Positions 15,156-23,590 of a stretch of DNA of 64,000 nt are shown here, in pieces; the first letter of the stretch is position 1; each line of letters begins with the position of its first letter. The translations under genes and the position numbers were made by a program. The DNA lies in contig NZ_CALPDF010000005.1 of NCBI RefSeq assembly GCF_943193175.1, forward strand, positions 124,001 through 188,000. Reading direction: 5' to 3'. Origin of the DNA: Neobacillus muris (GTDB taxonomy: Bacteria > Bacillota > Bacilli > Bacillales > Cytobacillaceae). The notes under the pieces are model-generated. The model saw only the letters and a list, made by a program, of their open reading frames with translations. It did no database searches and was not told where the DNA came from.

Positions 15156-16292
15156 TTATTTTAATAACCGGGCAATACTTTCTGAAGTACGGGCCACATT
15201 TACTTTTCCGTTCGCCAGCAGCGTTTCTAGATCAGCCGCACCCGGAACGATGCCAAAAATGGCATCAAATCCTTCGTCATACAATGTTTCAACATCCTGG
15301 CCCACATAACCAGCCAAGGCAATTACTTTAATGCCGCTGTTTACACTTTTGGCTGCCTGAGCCACACCAAAAGGAGCTTTTCCAAACTTAGTTTGGAAAT
15401 CAATCCCCCCTTCGCCTGTAAAGCAGTAATCCACATTTTGCATTTTTTCCTTTAGATTCGTATATTCAATCACAATCTCAATTCCTTTTTTCATGGTTGA
15501 GTTTGTGAAAGCTAATAACCCGGCACCAAGACCGCCTGCTGCACCTGCGCCTGGAACGTCGACTACATCAATTCCCAGCTGCTCTTTCACAATTTTGCCG
15601 TAATGCCGTAAATTTCCATCTAAAAATTGAACCATTTCTGGAGTGGCACCTTTTTGCGGGCCGAATACAGCCGATGCGCCCCGTTCTCCACATAGGGGGT
15701 TCGTTACATCTGAAGCCACCAAAATGTTGATATTCTTTAATTGTGGAATCACTTCAGCCGTATCAATGGTATATAAATCGCCTAGATATCCGCCGCCGAG
15801 CGGAAGTTTATTCCCATTTTTATCTAAAAATTTATAACCCAATGCAGCCGCCATTCCTGTTCCGCCATCATTGGTCGCACTTCCGCCAATTCCCAAAATG
15901 ATATCCGTAATCCCTCGATCTATGCAGTCCCGAATTAATTCACCCGTTCCATAAGTGGTTGTGATCATAGGGTTTTTGGTTTCCTTTGTCACATAATGGA
16001 TTCCGCTGGCGGATGCCATCTCAATCACACCAGTCTTGCCGTCTCCCAGAACTCCATACTGTGCTGTTACTGGTGTTCCAAGCGGTCCGGTAACTTGTTT
16101 TTCTAGGATGATGCCGCCAGTTGCATCGACCAATGACTGAACCGTTCCTTCACCGCCGTCTGCCATCGGGACATGAATGCATTCTGCATCCGGAATCGCT
16201 CGTTTTATTCCGATTTCCATTGCTTCACAAACTTCTTTAGCCGTCATACTCTCTTTAAAAGAATCTGGAGCTAATAAAAACGTTTTCCCCAT
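15156..16292 (-). CDS. glxK: Glycerate 2-kinase (GarK/GlxK family)
   Basis: 378 residues, the family length. Signatures include 'LLAPDSFKESMTAKEVCEAMEIGI' at the N-terminus, 'PMADGGEGTVQSLVDATGG', 'GIGGSATNDGGTGMAAALGYKFLD' and 'PGAGAAGGLGAGLLAF'. It phosphorylates D-glycerate, feeding glycolysis. It lies 19 bp after the GntP-type permease on the same strand, so uptake and phosphorylation are one operon. The start at 16292 follows GGGGTG. Whether the product is 2- or 3-phosphoglycerate is not shown by sequence; the family is usually 2-phosphoglycerate forming. Confidence 0.93.
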   Translation of the reverse strand: MGKTFLLAPDSFKESMTAKEVCEAMEIGIKRAIPDAECIHVPMADGGEGTVQSLVDATGGIILEKQVTGPLGTPVTAQYGVLGDGKTGVIEMASASGIHYVTKETKNPMITTTYGTGELIRDCIDRGITDIILGIGGSATNDGGTGMAAALGYKFLDKNGNKLPLGGGYLGDLYTIDTAEVIPQLKNINILVASDVTNPLCGERGASAVFGPQKGATPEMVQFLDGNLRHYGKIVKEQLGIDVVDVPGAGAAGGLGAGLLAFTNSTMKKGIEIVIEYTNLKEKMQNVDYCFTGEGGIDFQTKFGKAPFGVAQAAKSVNSGIKVIALAGYVGQDVETLYDEGFDAIFGIVPGAADLETLLANGKVNVARTSESIARLLK

Positions 16293-16311
16293 TATTTACA
16301 CCCCGTTTATT

Positions 16312-17613
16312 TTATAGAATAAATCCGAATAGAATAGTCGCAACGATTGTCATGGTTAAACCAACAATACTTTCGTACAAGACAACCTGCATCCGGTCCT
16401 TCATGCTCATTTTCATTGCATCACGGGTCACGTGGAAGTAGGTTCCATGCGGCAAGTGATCGATGACAGTTGCTCCGGCATGAGTCATAACAGCTGCTGC
16501 CAACGGAGCTGTGCCCGTAGCTAAAATGGCATCAGAGAATGAACCGGTCGCTAAGATAACACCTGTTGAGGTAGAGGCCGTGGCAGCTGCCATTAATATA
16601 CCTGCAATTGGCGCAAGGAAGGTACCAGAAATGCCTGTAGAATTAACCAATGCAACTACCTGCTCCGGCAGATCAGAGGCTGTAATCAGACCGCCGATGG
16701 CTCCTGCACCGATAATAATTAAAATCGTTGGCGTCATTCGATTTAAGCCCGCTCCACAATAGGACAAGATTTCTTTTCTCTTCCCTAAAGCAATGGACCC
16801 AACAATGCCCGCAAACGGGAGGATAAATAGAGAATCAATTTTCAAGCTTGCTAATGCGTCAACTCCAATCATGGAACCAATAGGACTAATCATTAATAGG
16901 ACAATTGCGATAACTGGAGTTACAAGAGCTTTTGACAAAGTTGGCAGATTCATCTGGCTCACCTGTTCCAATTCTGCTGCCTCTTTATCCGTTACTTTAG
17001 TGCCTTTATACTTAATAAGAGTAGCTAAGATAACAGTTACAATGACGCCGAAAATAGCAGGGACAAGTCCGCCGATCATGACTTGGTTCACGTCCAATTT
17101 AAATCCGCCCGCTGCTGCAATGGTATTCGGATTTGGAGAAATAATATTGCCCGCTTTACCGCCGCCGGACAAAGCAACCAGCATGGCAACTTTGGAATAA
17201 CCCATTTTGTTCCCTACAGACAAGGCGATCGGAGCCACTATTAATACAGCAACCGGGATAAATACACCTACAGCCGTAATAATCATTGTTGCCAAAGCCA
17301 ATGACAGCATGGCTTTCGTTCCCCCGAGCTTGTCAACTATCACTCTAGCAATCGTTTCTGCTGCACCTGATTCCATCATAACGCCAGCGAAAACACCGGC
17401 AGCAATAATCCGGATGACTGTCCCCTGTACACTTTGTGTTCCTGAAATTAAAATGGATACAGCATCCGCAAAATTAGCTCCGCCAATAAAAGCACCCACT
17501 ATAGCACCTAAAATTAAAGAATACGTTGGAGCCAGTCTAAACAAAATTAGAATAATGGCAAGTGCCAAACCGCTTAACGCACCAATCCAGCTAATATCTA
17601 ATGCTTGTGTCAT
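16312..17613 (-). CDS. GntP-family permease (gluconate/glycerate uptake)
   Basis: 433 residues with about 12 hydrophobic segments and the GntP features 'GGTKAMLSLALATMIITAVGVFIPVAVLIVAPIALSVG' and 'SGGGKAGNIISPNPNTIAAAGGF'. GntP carriers import gluconate or related hydroxy-acids with protons. Pairing with a glycerate kinase and a CdaR regulator points to glycerate or a sugar acid. The ATG at 17613 follows TAGGAGG. The upstream region carries a consensus promoter with an overlapping cre-like site. Confidence 0.9.
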   Translation of the reverse strand: MTQALDISWIGALSGLALAIILILFRLAPTYSLILGAIVGAFIGGANFADAVSILISGTQSVQGTVIRIIAAGVFAGVMMESGAAETIARVIVDKLGGTKAMLSLALATMIITAVGVFIPVAVLIVAPIALSVGNKMGYSKVAMLVALSGGGKAGNIISPNPNTIAAAGGFKLDVNQVMIGGLVPAIFGVIVTVILATLIKYKGTKVTDKEAAELEQVSQMNLPTLSKALVTPVIAIVLLMISPIGSMIGVDALASLKIDSLFILPFAGIVGSIALGKRKEILSYCGAGLNRMTPTILIIIGAGAIGGLITASDLPEQVVALVNSTGISGTFLAPIAGILMAAATASTSTGVILATGSFSDAILATGTAPLAAAVMTHAGATVIDHLPHGTYFHVTRDAMKMSMKDRMQVVLYESIVGLTMTIVATILFGFIL

Positions 17614-17807
17614 ATAAATCCTCCTAATTGTGGTGGGAATATTGTTTCAATGAAAGAGGCTCTTAGCTCGGTTCATGAATAGTCTTTCGTCTTTTATTCT
17701 TAACTTTATTAGATTGCACAATGTTAAATCTTGATAAGATCCTTGTATATTTTTGTTTTGTTAAAAAGGTGACCTTGTAATTTCTCTTTTCAGTAAAGCC
17801 CTTTCAT

Positions 17808-17849
17808 TGATTGCGCTTTCAGTATAGAGGCAAATCAGCCGCCAAACAA
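17808..17849 (-). promoter_or_regulatory. gntP promoter with overlapping cre-like site
   Basis: On the minus strand TTGTTT (17844-17849), 17 bp, TATACT (17821-17826), then TGAAAGCGCAATCA (17808-17821), which matches the CcpA cre consensus TGWAANCGNTNWCA at all but one fixed position. The cre covers the expected transcription start, a position typical of CcpA repression. Confidence 0.55.
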
Positions 17850-17949
17850 TTGATAATCCGCCAAAAATATTTGTGCATTTGCACTAAATATAGCGTTTTC
17901 AATGAGTGGTATAGACGACAAATCCTGTGGTATCAAGGAAAGAGGATTT

Positions 17950-17982
17950 AAAAAACCCGTTTTCATAAAGATGAAAACGGGC
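17950..17982 (-). terminator. Terminator of the ROK regulator / sugar operon
   Basis: CCCGTTTTCAT and ATGAAAACGGG form a perfect 11-bp stem with a 4-nt loop, followed by TTTTTT on the minus strand, 62 bp past the ROK stop codon. Confidence 0.9.
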
Positions 17983-18043
17983 TGAATAGATATGAATATT
18001 TTGTGACTGAAGAAGCACCACTGAAAAATAACAGCGGTATCTA

Positions 18044-19156
18044 TTAAAAGTCCTTAACAAAGTTGGGGTTATAGCTGCTCTCAAGGATACATCTGCCCGC
18101 CCCGTATAGTGGCGCATCGTTTCCTAAAGGAGTCACATAGATTTCAGGCATGTTTCGTACCAGAGGCTTCACGGCCTCACGCAATCTGTCCAAAAAGCCT
18201 TCAATCAACAGTGGCATATCCCCGCCGATCGCAATCATCTCCGGATCAATCAACGCAATGATATTGACAAAGCCGTAAGCAAGATAGCCAATCAGGCGGT
18301 CCTCAATTTCCCATCGATTCTCACTTTCTTCCAGCAATTGCCGCATTCCAAAATGTGACTCGAAAAACCCCTGCTCGGTCTGCTGCTTAGTACTTTTCGA
18401 TATTGTTTGCGGGTCCACGATAAAGTGGCCAATCTCCCCCGCAGCGAAATGAGCACCCCGGTAAAGCTTGCCTTCAATCAACAGAGCTGCACCTATTCCA
18501 TGACTTAGATGAACATAAACCATCGTTTCCGATAATAATTGGCGCCGCCATGCCTCTCCCATCACCGCTAGGCGGACATCATTTTCGACGACAACTTGGT
18601 AGTCGTTGAAAAATAATTGGAAGTGATCCTCGAGAGGCTCATTCTCCCATCCAAACTCCGGCGCATCCGATACACACCCTGCCTCATCCACGACACCTGG
18701 CACAGCAATTCCGATTCCCAACAGCTTTTCTTCGATCCCGCCCGAAGAGACAACAAGCGCTTTCATCTTAGCAGAAACCAAAGCACAGAGATCCTTGGCG
18801 GGAATATGGAGGGTCGGGAAATCTTCCGTTAATAAAACCTCCCCAATCAAATTGGACACCCTCATGCGAATTTTATCATGATTCATTTGAATGGCGCCGA
18901 TATATCTTGCATCCGGATTCAGCTTAAAAAGCTGAGGCGGTTTCCCGCCTTGAGAAATTCCGCCTCCTGCTTCCAGCAGCCAGCCTTCCTCCAGCAGTTC
19001 TTTCACAACGCTGGAGACAGTGGGCATGCTGAGTCCTGATTTATCACGCAGTTCGGTCCGGCTTGCAGGAACAGATTGTTCCAGCAAGCGGAGAATGGTT
19101 TGCCGATTTAACAATCTTAATAGATTTGGAGTTGCTGGAATTGAACTATTGACCAT
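18044..19156 (-). CDS. ROK-family transcriptional repressor (NagC/XylR-like)
   Basis: 370 residues from ATG 19156 behind AGGGAGTG. An N-terminal winged helix ('NRQTILRLLEQSVPASRTELRDKSGLSMPTVSSVVKELLEEGWLLE') is followed by a ROK sugar-binding/kinase-like domain with 'GIGIAVPGVVDEAG', 'HLSHGIGAALLIEGKLYRGAHFAAGEIGHFIVDP' and 'IDPEMIAIGGD'. The typical CxCGxxGC zinc motif of ROK kinases is absent, as in several repressors. It is the last gene of the operon it probably controls. A 27-bp dyad of the XylR/NagC type lies at the operon head (26166-26192). Confidence 0.9.
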   Translation of the reverse strand: MVNSSIPATPNLLRLLNRQTILRLLEQSVPASRTELRDKSGLSMPTVSSVVKELLEEGWLLEAGGGISQGGKPPQLFKLNPDARYIGAIQMNHDKIRMRVSNLIGEVLLTEDFPTLHIPAKDLCALVSAKMKALVVSSGGIEEKLLGIGIAVPGVVDEAGCVSDAPEFGWENEPLEDHFQLFFNDYQVVVENDVRLAVMGEAWRRQLLSETMVYVHLSHGIGAALLIEGKLYRGAHFAAGEIGHFIVDPQTISKSTKQQTEQGFFESHFGMRQLLEESENRWEIEDRLIGYLAYGFVNIIALIDPEMIAIGGDMPLLIEGFLDRLREAVKPLVRNMPEIYVTPLGNDAPLYGAGRCILESSYNPNFVKDF

Positions 19157-19174
19157 CAAAATCACTCCCTGTGC

Positions 19175-20014
19175 TTATCCTTTCACTCCCGTCAAAGCAA
19201 TTCCTTCCACAATTCGCCGCTGAAATATCAGAAACACGATAATCATCGGGATAATCGCAAGCGTGCTCATCCCCATGATGGTGTTCCATTGAATCCCTCC
19301 GCTATCACCCGTAGCATAAAGAGAAATCCCTACGGGGATGGTCCGCATTTTGTCTGAGGAAATCACAATAACCGGCCACAAATAAGCATTCCAATTGCCT
19401 AAAAACGTGATAATCCCCAGCGCTGATAAGGCCGGTTTCACCTGAGGGAGCGCAATTCTCCAAAATATTTTCAACTCCCCCATCCCGTCAATTCTTGCTG
19501 CATCTAAAAGATCATCCGGTATCCCCAGCATGAATTGCCTCATCAGAAAAATACCAAACGCTTCAATTAACCCCGGAAACATGATCCCTAAGTAACTGTC
19601 GATAAGATTTACCTTCGTCCCCATCACATACCAAGGGATAACCAGCATTTCTGTTGGGATCATCAGGGTACTTAAAATTAAGATAAAGATGGTCTTGCCG
19701 CCAACAAATTTATATTTCGCTAACGTATAGCCAATCAGCGAATTAAACACCAAACAGCTTAGCGTCACAATCGCTCCAATGATAATGCTATTAATATACC
19801 ACTGCAGAAAATCGGTTTCCTCAAAGATATATTTATAGCCAGAAAAGTCCAGCTTGCTGGGCCAGAACGAAAAACTATAGAAATCTGGCAGGCTCTTAAG
19901 GGACGACAGAATCATCCAGATAAAAGGAAACGCTACTATAATCACCCCGGCCAGCAAAACCAGATGAATCAAATAGTCAAAGCCATTCACTTTCTTCTTT
20001 TTCAACACTTCCAC
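19175..20014 (-). CDS. ABC sugar transporter permease, MalG/YcjP type
   Basis: 279 residues with six hydrophobic segments and the cytoplasmic EAA loop 'EAFGIFLMRQFMLGIPDDLLDAARIDGMGELKIFWRIALPQVKPAL', the MalFGK coupling motif. The start lies in the stretch after CTAGGGGG: GTG 20014, GTG 20008 and TTG 20005 are all possible, the latter two better spaced. It lies 3 bp after the MalF-type gene. No ATPase gene is present in the operon, so a shared MsmX-type ATPase elsewhere probably powers it. Confidence 0.92.
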   Translation of the reverse strand: MEVLKKKKVNGFDYLIHLVLLAGVIIVAFPFIWMILSSLKSLPDFYSFSFWPSKLDFSGYKYIFEETDFLQWYINSIIIGAIVTLSCLVFNSLIGYTLAKYKFVGGKTIFILILSTLMIPTEMLVIPWYVMGTKVNLIDSYLGIMFPGLIEAFGIFLMRQFMLGIPDDLLDAARIDGMGELKIFWRIALPQVKPALSALGIITFLGNWNAYLWPVIVISSDKMRTIPVGISLYATGDSGGIQWNTIMGMSTLAIIPMIIVFLIFQRRIVEGIALTGVKG

Positions 20015-20017
20015 CCC

Positions 20018-20965
20018 CTAGTACTCATAGCTTTTGTTTAAGACTTTCATCTGCAAAAGGGTAACAAGCAATATGAAGATAAATAGGACAACCGCTACCG
20101 CAGAGGCATATTCCATATTAAATTCCGAAAAGGCATTTTGGTACATATAAACCACAATGCTGACTGTGCTATTTAAGGGACCTCCAGCACTAGCCCCGCT
20201 GCTCGCCGTCAAACTTTGGATTTGGGCAAAGGTTTGCAGCGCAGAAATGACTCCCGTTACTGCCAAGAAGACAATGGTTGGATTTAACAGCGGCAAGGTA
20301 ATTTTCCAAAACATTTTCCACCTTCCGGCACCGTCAATTTGGGCAGCCTCATATAATTGTTTGGGGATACCTTGAAGACCTGCCATAAAGATGAGCATAC
20401 TAAATCCCATTGCCTGCCAAATCATAACTGCACAAATACAGAATAAGGCAAGCTTAGGGTCTGAAAGCCACTTTTGCGAGGGAAGCCCGAACCAGCCAAT
20501 CAGTTCATTAAAGAAACCCACACTTGGTTCAAACATTAACCTCCATACCCAACTGACTGCGATGACCGAGGTAATGTAGGGCAAGAAATAAATCATCCGG
20601 TAAAACCAGCGGAAATGCTGGATCCGTTCCAATGCTAGGGCAATCAGCAAACCAAGTGCCATTTGAATAGGGACTGTTATGATGACGTATTTACACGTAT
20701 TCCAAACCGATTTCCAAAAAACTTCATCCTTAAATAATTGCTGGTAATTTTCCATGGTAAATCCTTCGCCATATTGTGAGGAAAATGACATGGAAAAAGA
20801 ATATAGGGTTGGATAGATTCGAATGCATAAGAAGAATAGAAGAGGGATAGCAAGAAATGAATAGGCAACCATTGTCCGCTTTGTTTTCAATTTCATCGGC
20901 GGCTTGTCTCTTTTTTCTATCATTGATTTTTTTGTCCCTCTATCGACCATACTCGTTTGGGCCAA
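20018..20965 (-). CDS. ABC sugar transporter permease, MalF/UgpA type
   Basis: 315 residues. A basic N-terminal tail (about 1-28) is followed by six membrane segments and the EAA loop 'GIPKQLYEAAQIDGAGRWKMFWKITLPLLNPTI'. It starts with TTG 20965, seven bases after AGGAGGG. It forms the membrane channel with the MalG-type partner. A stem-loop in the 106-bp gap from the binding-protein gene may set the usual high binding-protein to permease ratio. Confidence 0.92.
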   Translation of the reverse strand: MAQTSMVDRGTKKSMIEKRDKPPMKLKTKRTMVAYSFLAIPLLFFLCIRIYPTLYSFSMSFSSQYGEGFTMENYQQLFKDEVFWKSVWNTCKYVIITVPIQMALGLLIALALERIQHFRWFYRMIYFLPYITSVIAVSWVWRLMFEPSVGFFNELIGWFGLPSQKWLSDPKLALFCICAVMIWQAMGFSMLIFMAGLQGIPKQLYEAAQIDGAGRWKMFWKITLPLLNPTIVFLAVTGVISALQTFAQIQSLTASSGASAGGPLNSTVSIVVYMYQNAFSEFNMEYASAVAVVLFIFILLVTLLQMKVLNKSYEY

Positions 20966-21001
20966 GGCTGGACCCTCCTTTCACCTGATGAAAAGACCAG
21001 A

Positions 21002-21056
21002 GGACGGAAAGCCCCTGTGAAAATCTCACACAGATGTTCCAACACACCAACCGTCC
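21002..21056 (-). other. Stem-loop between binding-protein and permease genes
   Basis: GGACGG (21002-21007) pairs with CCGTCC (21051-21056), with an inner CTGTG/CACAG stem. No T-run follows on the minus strand, so it is more likely an mRNA processing or stabilising structure than a full terminator. Confidence 0.45.
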
Positions 21057-21071
21057 GCTATTCTTGTAAAG

Positions 21072-22376
21072 TTAATTATTTTTAAAATATTCATCTCTAA
21101 TTTCTTGCTGCTCTTTTACTAGACTTTCAAAGGTTTTGTCAATTGGCTCGTTATTTAAGATGATTTTATCAATTTGGGCCGTGATCGAATCGCGTTCCTT
21201 TGTTTCATCAACGAAGAAGGTGGCATGCGCAGATTTCAAACCTTGAACAAACGGACCATAGATTGGATCATTGTTAATCGATTCGTCATTGGCAAAGGAA
21301 GCCGCTGCAGGCAGTTCTCCAACTTCTGTTAACCATTCTTTCTGTGTTTCTTCGGAGATCAGGAATTTAATAAATTTCTCCGATGCTTCAAGCTGCTTTC
21401 CTTTTACACCCTTAGCGATTCCATTCGTCCAATAAGAACCAAAGTTAGACTCCATGCCGCCTTCCTCTTTTACTGGAAGGGTTGCAACACCCCAGTCAAA
21501 CTTGGCCGCATCTTTGATCGCTGTAATATCAAATGATCCATCGATAATGATGCCCGCTTTTCCTGCTTTGAAGGCGGTATTGTAGCCTTGTAAAAATAAT
21601 GGTTCGCCAAGCTTCTCTTTCTTGTACATGTTAATCCAATACGTAAAGGCCTCAAGCCCTTCTGGTGATGAATTCCAAAGTACTTTCTTTCCATCATCAC
21701 TAAATGGCGTTACGCCCCATTGACGAAGCATGACTTCTTCAAATGCATGGTATCCTTGTCCATTTACATCCCAAGCGAAGCCTTCTTGTTCCAAATTTCC
21801 GCCGGAATCACGCTTGGTCATTTTCTTGGCATATTGAATGAGCTCATCCCACGTTTTTGGAGGGCTATCTGGATCAAGTCCAGCCTCTTTAAACATGTCT
21901 TTGTTATAGAATAAGGCGAGTGAACGAACGGCCGTCGGAAGGGAATAATATTTGCCGTCAATCTTAGAGGCTGTAATCATTGGAATAAAGTAATCTTCAA
22001 TTTCAGAAGTGCTCATGAAATCTTGGGGAATCGGTTGAAGATAACCTTCTTTTACATATTGCGGCAGCCATCCATAGTAGAGATTTAAGACATCCGGCCC
22101 TTTGCCTGCGTGCATGGCAGCTGTCACTTTTTGGGTATATTGATCATAAGGGAAATCTTGGGCAACGACTTTAATGTTGGGATTTTCAGCTTCGAACTTT
22201 TTAATTAAACTTTTTATTTCTGTTACTTTTGCCGGGAAGGTATATTGCCAGTAGGTAATCGTTACTTTATCACCAGATTCAGATGAAGAAGCTTCGTCGT
22301 TGTTGCTGCAGCCAGCAAGTGCGATAAGACTGAATGCCATCATGACGACAAGCATTTTAAAAAGCCGCTTTTTCAA
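21072..22376 (-). CDS. Sugar ABC transporter substrate-binding lipoprotein
   Basis: 434 residues from TTG 22376, nine bases after GGGGG; an upstream ATG at 22424 has no ribosome site. A lipoprotein signal peptide ends in 'SLIALAGCSNNDE' (lipobox LAGC). The mature part is a type I extracellular solute-binding protein: 'ITYWQYTFPAKVTEIKSLIKKFEAENPNIKVVAQDFPYDQYTQKV', 'GPDVLNLYYGWL', and 'LALFYNKDMFKEAGLDPDSPPKTWDELIQYAKKMTKRD'. It is anchored outside the membrane and delivers a carbohydrate-like ligand. The ligand is unknown; the operon suggests an acetylated amino-sugar compound. Confidence 0.9.
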   Translation of the reverse strand: MKKRLFKMLVVMMAFSLIALAGCSNNDEASSSESGDKVTITYWQYTFPAKVTEIKSLIKKFEAENPNIKVVAQDFPYDQYTQKVTAAMHAGKGPDVLNLYYGWLPQYVKEGYLQPIPQDFMSTSEIEDYFIPMITASKIDGKYYSLPTAVRSLALFYNKDMFKEAGLDPDSPPKTWDELIQYAKKMTKRDSGGNLEQEGFAWDVNGQGYHAFEEVMLRQWGVTPFSDDGKKVLWNSSPEGLEAFTYWINMYKKEKLGEPLFLQGYNTAFKAGKAGIIIDGSFDITAIKDAAKFDWGVATLPVKEEGGMESNFGSYWTNGIAKGVKGKQLEASEKFIKFLISEETQKEWLTEVGELPAAASFANDESINNDPIYGPFVQGLKSAHATFFVDETKERDSITAQIDKIILNNEPIDKTFESLVKEQQEIRDEYFKNN

Positions 22377-22433
22377 TGGTAGAAACCCCCTATTATATAA
22401 TTTTTTTGAATTCCGATACAACAAGCAGCCCGC

Positions 22434-23102
22434 TTATACCTTAATGGTCCAATATCGTTCCTTTCGATATGGCTCTAACAGTACATCTTGCTTTTCCGTT
22501 TCAGCCGCCAGGCTTTGCTCGAGTTTTTTGATAATGAATTCAGATTGCGACCGGTGGGCACGCAGCGCATCCAGCTTCACATCCAAAACCTCCGATACAT
22601 CCATTACATGATCCGGAGTTCCGATGATCTTTTCACAGTTTTTCGAGAAAGCGGAGGCATATACGACTGGCCTTTCCTCTTTTGGAAAACGTGAGATTGC
22701 TAGAATAACAGCTTCTGCTAAAGCATCGTGATCAGGGTGGACCGCATAGTTTGGGTAATACGAATAAACCAGCTCCGGTTTCACTTCATTTAGGACGGTT
22801 TCCACTCGATCCGCCAATTCTTCAGGATCTTCAAATTGAAGCGTCTTGTCAAGCATCCGCCAAAGTCTCAAATCCTTAATCCCAATCACATTACAGGCAT
22901 CTTTTAATTCCTGTTCACGAATTTTCCAGAGAGTTTCCCGATTTGCAAAAAAAGGTTTCCCCATTCTTCGGCCCATCTGGCCCGATGTCGCGCAAACCAA
23001 TGTGATCTCAGCACCCTCCTTTGCGTGAAGCGCCAGTGCCCCCGCTTTTCCAAATGATTCATCATCAGGGTGCGGGTAAATCGCAAGAATTTTTTTATAC
23101 AC
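22434..23102 (-). CDS. bshB2: Bacillithiol biosynthesis deacetylase BshB2 (YojG-like)
   Basis: About 222 residues. LmbE/PIG-L zinc motif 'IYPHPDDESFGKAGAL', then 'TSGQMGRRMGKPFFANRETLWKIREQELKDAC', 'LRLWRMLDKTLQFEDPEELAD' and the second metal motif 'YYPNYAVHPDHDALAEA'. These match BshB2, which removes acetate from GlcNAc-malate in bacillithiol synthesis. The start is probably GTG 23102, eight bases after AAGGAGG. An ATG at 23108 is too close, and an ATG at 23129 overlaps yojF's stop. The yojF-bshB2 order is as in B. subtilis, but here the pair lies inside a sugar-uptake operon. Confidence 0.88.
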   Translation of the reverse strand: MYKKILAIYPHPDDESFGKAGALALHAKEGAEITLVCATSGQMGRRMGKPFFANRETLWKIREQELKDACNVIGIKDLRLWRMLDKTLQFEDPEELADRVETVLNEVKPELVYSYYPNYAVHPDHDALAEAVILAISRFPKEERPVVYASAFSKNCEKIIGTPDHVMDVSEVLDVKLDALRAHRSQSEFIIKKLEQSLAAETEKQDVLLEPYRKERYWTIKV

Positions 23103-23128
23103 ACTCATAACCTCCTTTTCCTTTGCCA

Positions 23129-23479
23129 TTAAACCGAAAATGGATGCCGGCTAAGCTCCAGGGCAATGCCAATCCGCCCCTCATGATCATAACCGCCAAG
23201 TAAAAGCTGGCCCTTTTCTGTCATTTCATAATCCGTCAGTCCCTCTGCATACACCCATCCCTCTTCAAGCTTTAGACCGACACGATAGGGTCCAGCGCCA
23301 GCAATTGTTCCACGGCTGTAACGGATGCGCCCATTCCGGATAAAGGCACATACAGACATTTGCTGCTCACTCTCGAGCGAGGCGTAAGAACCATTTGAGG
23401 TTTCTAGATGATAATAAAGATCCTGGTTTAAAAATTGATCTAAGTATTGTTGGACTTCCCCTCGGTCAATTGATTTCAT
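23129..23479 (-). CDS. yojF: YojF-family protein (DUF1806)
   Basis: 116 residues from ATG 23479, behind GGAGGTGATTAGG; this is exactly the length of B. subtilis YojF. It begins 'MKSIDRGEVQQYLDQFLNQDLYYHLETSNGSYA' and contains 'FIRNGRIRYSRGTIAGAGPYRVGLKL'. The family is a small beta-rich protein of unknown function found next to bshB2. The TAA stop overlaps an ATG (TAATG), suggesting coupling to the deacetylase. Confidence 0.88.
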   Translation of the reverse strand: MKSIDRGEVQQYLDQFLNQDLYYHLETSNGSYASLESEQQMSVCAFIRNGRIRYSRGTIAGAGPYRVGLKLEEGWVYAEGLTDYEMTEKGQLLLGGYDHEGRIGIALELSRHPFSV

Positions 23480-23590
23480 CCTAATCACCTCCTTTTTTGA
23501 CTGTGCATTGGTTTGGTAATGTGTATACGCCTCTATCCACATGCCAGCTCCTAATTCAGTTCATCTGTGCGGAATCGTATGTCGCTGCCT

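Larger units (their letters stand above)
17614..18043. other. Intergenic region, gntP promoter side
   Basis: 430 bp with no gene. It holds the gntP promoter and cre-like site (17808-17849) and the ROK-gene terminator (17950-17982). The AT-rich remainder shows nothing else recognisable. Confidence 0.6.

Noticed and set aside
16793..17617. Two long plus-strand reading frames antisense to the GntP permease
   Set aside because: They mirror the permease's codon pattern, have no ribosome sites and encode low-complexity Ala/Thr/Ile-rich text; the permease on the other strand is clear.
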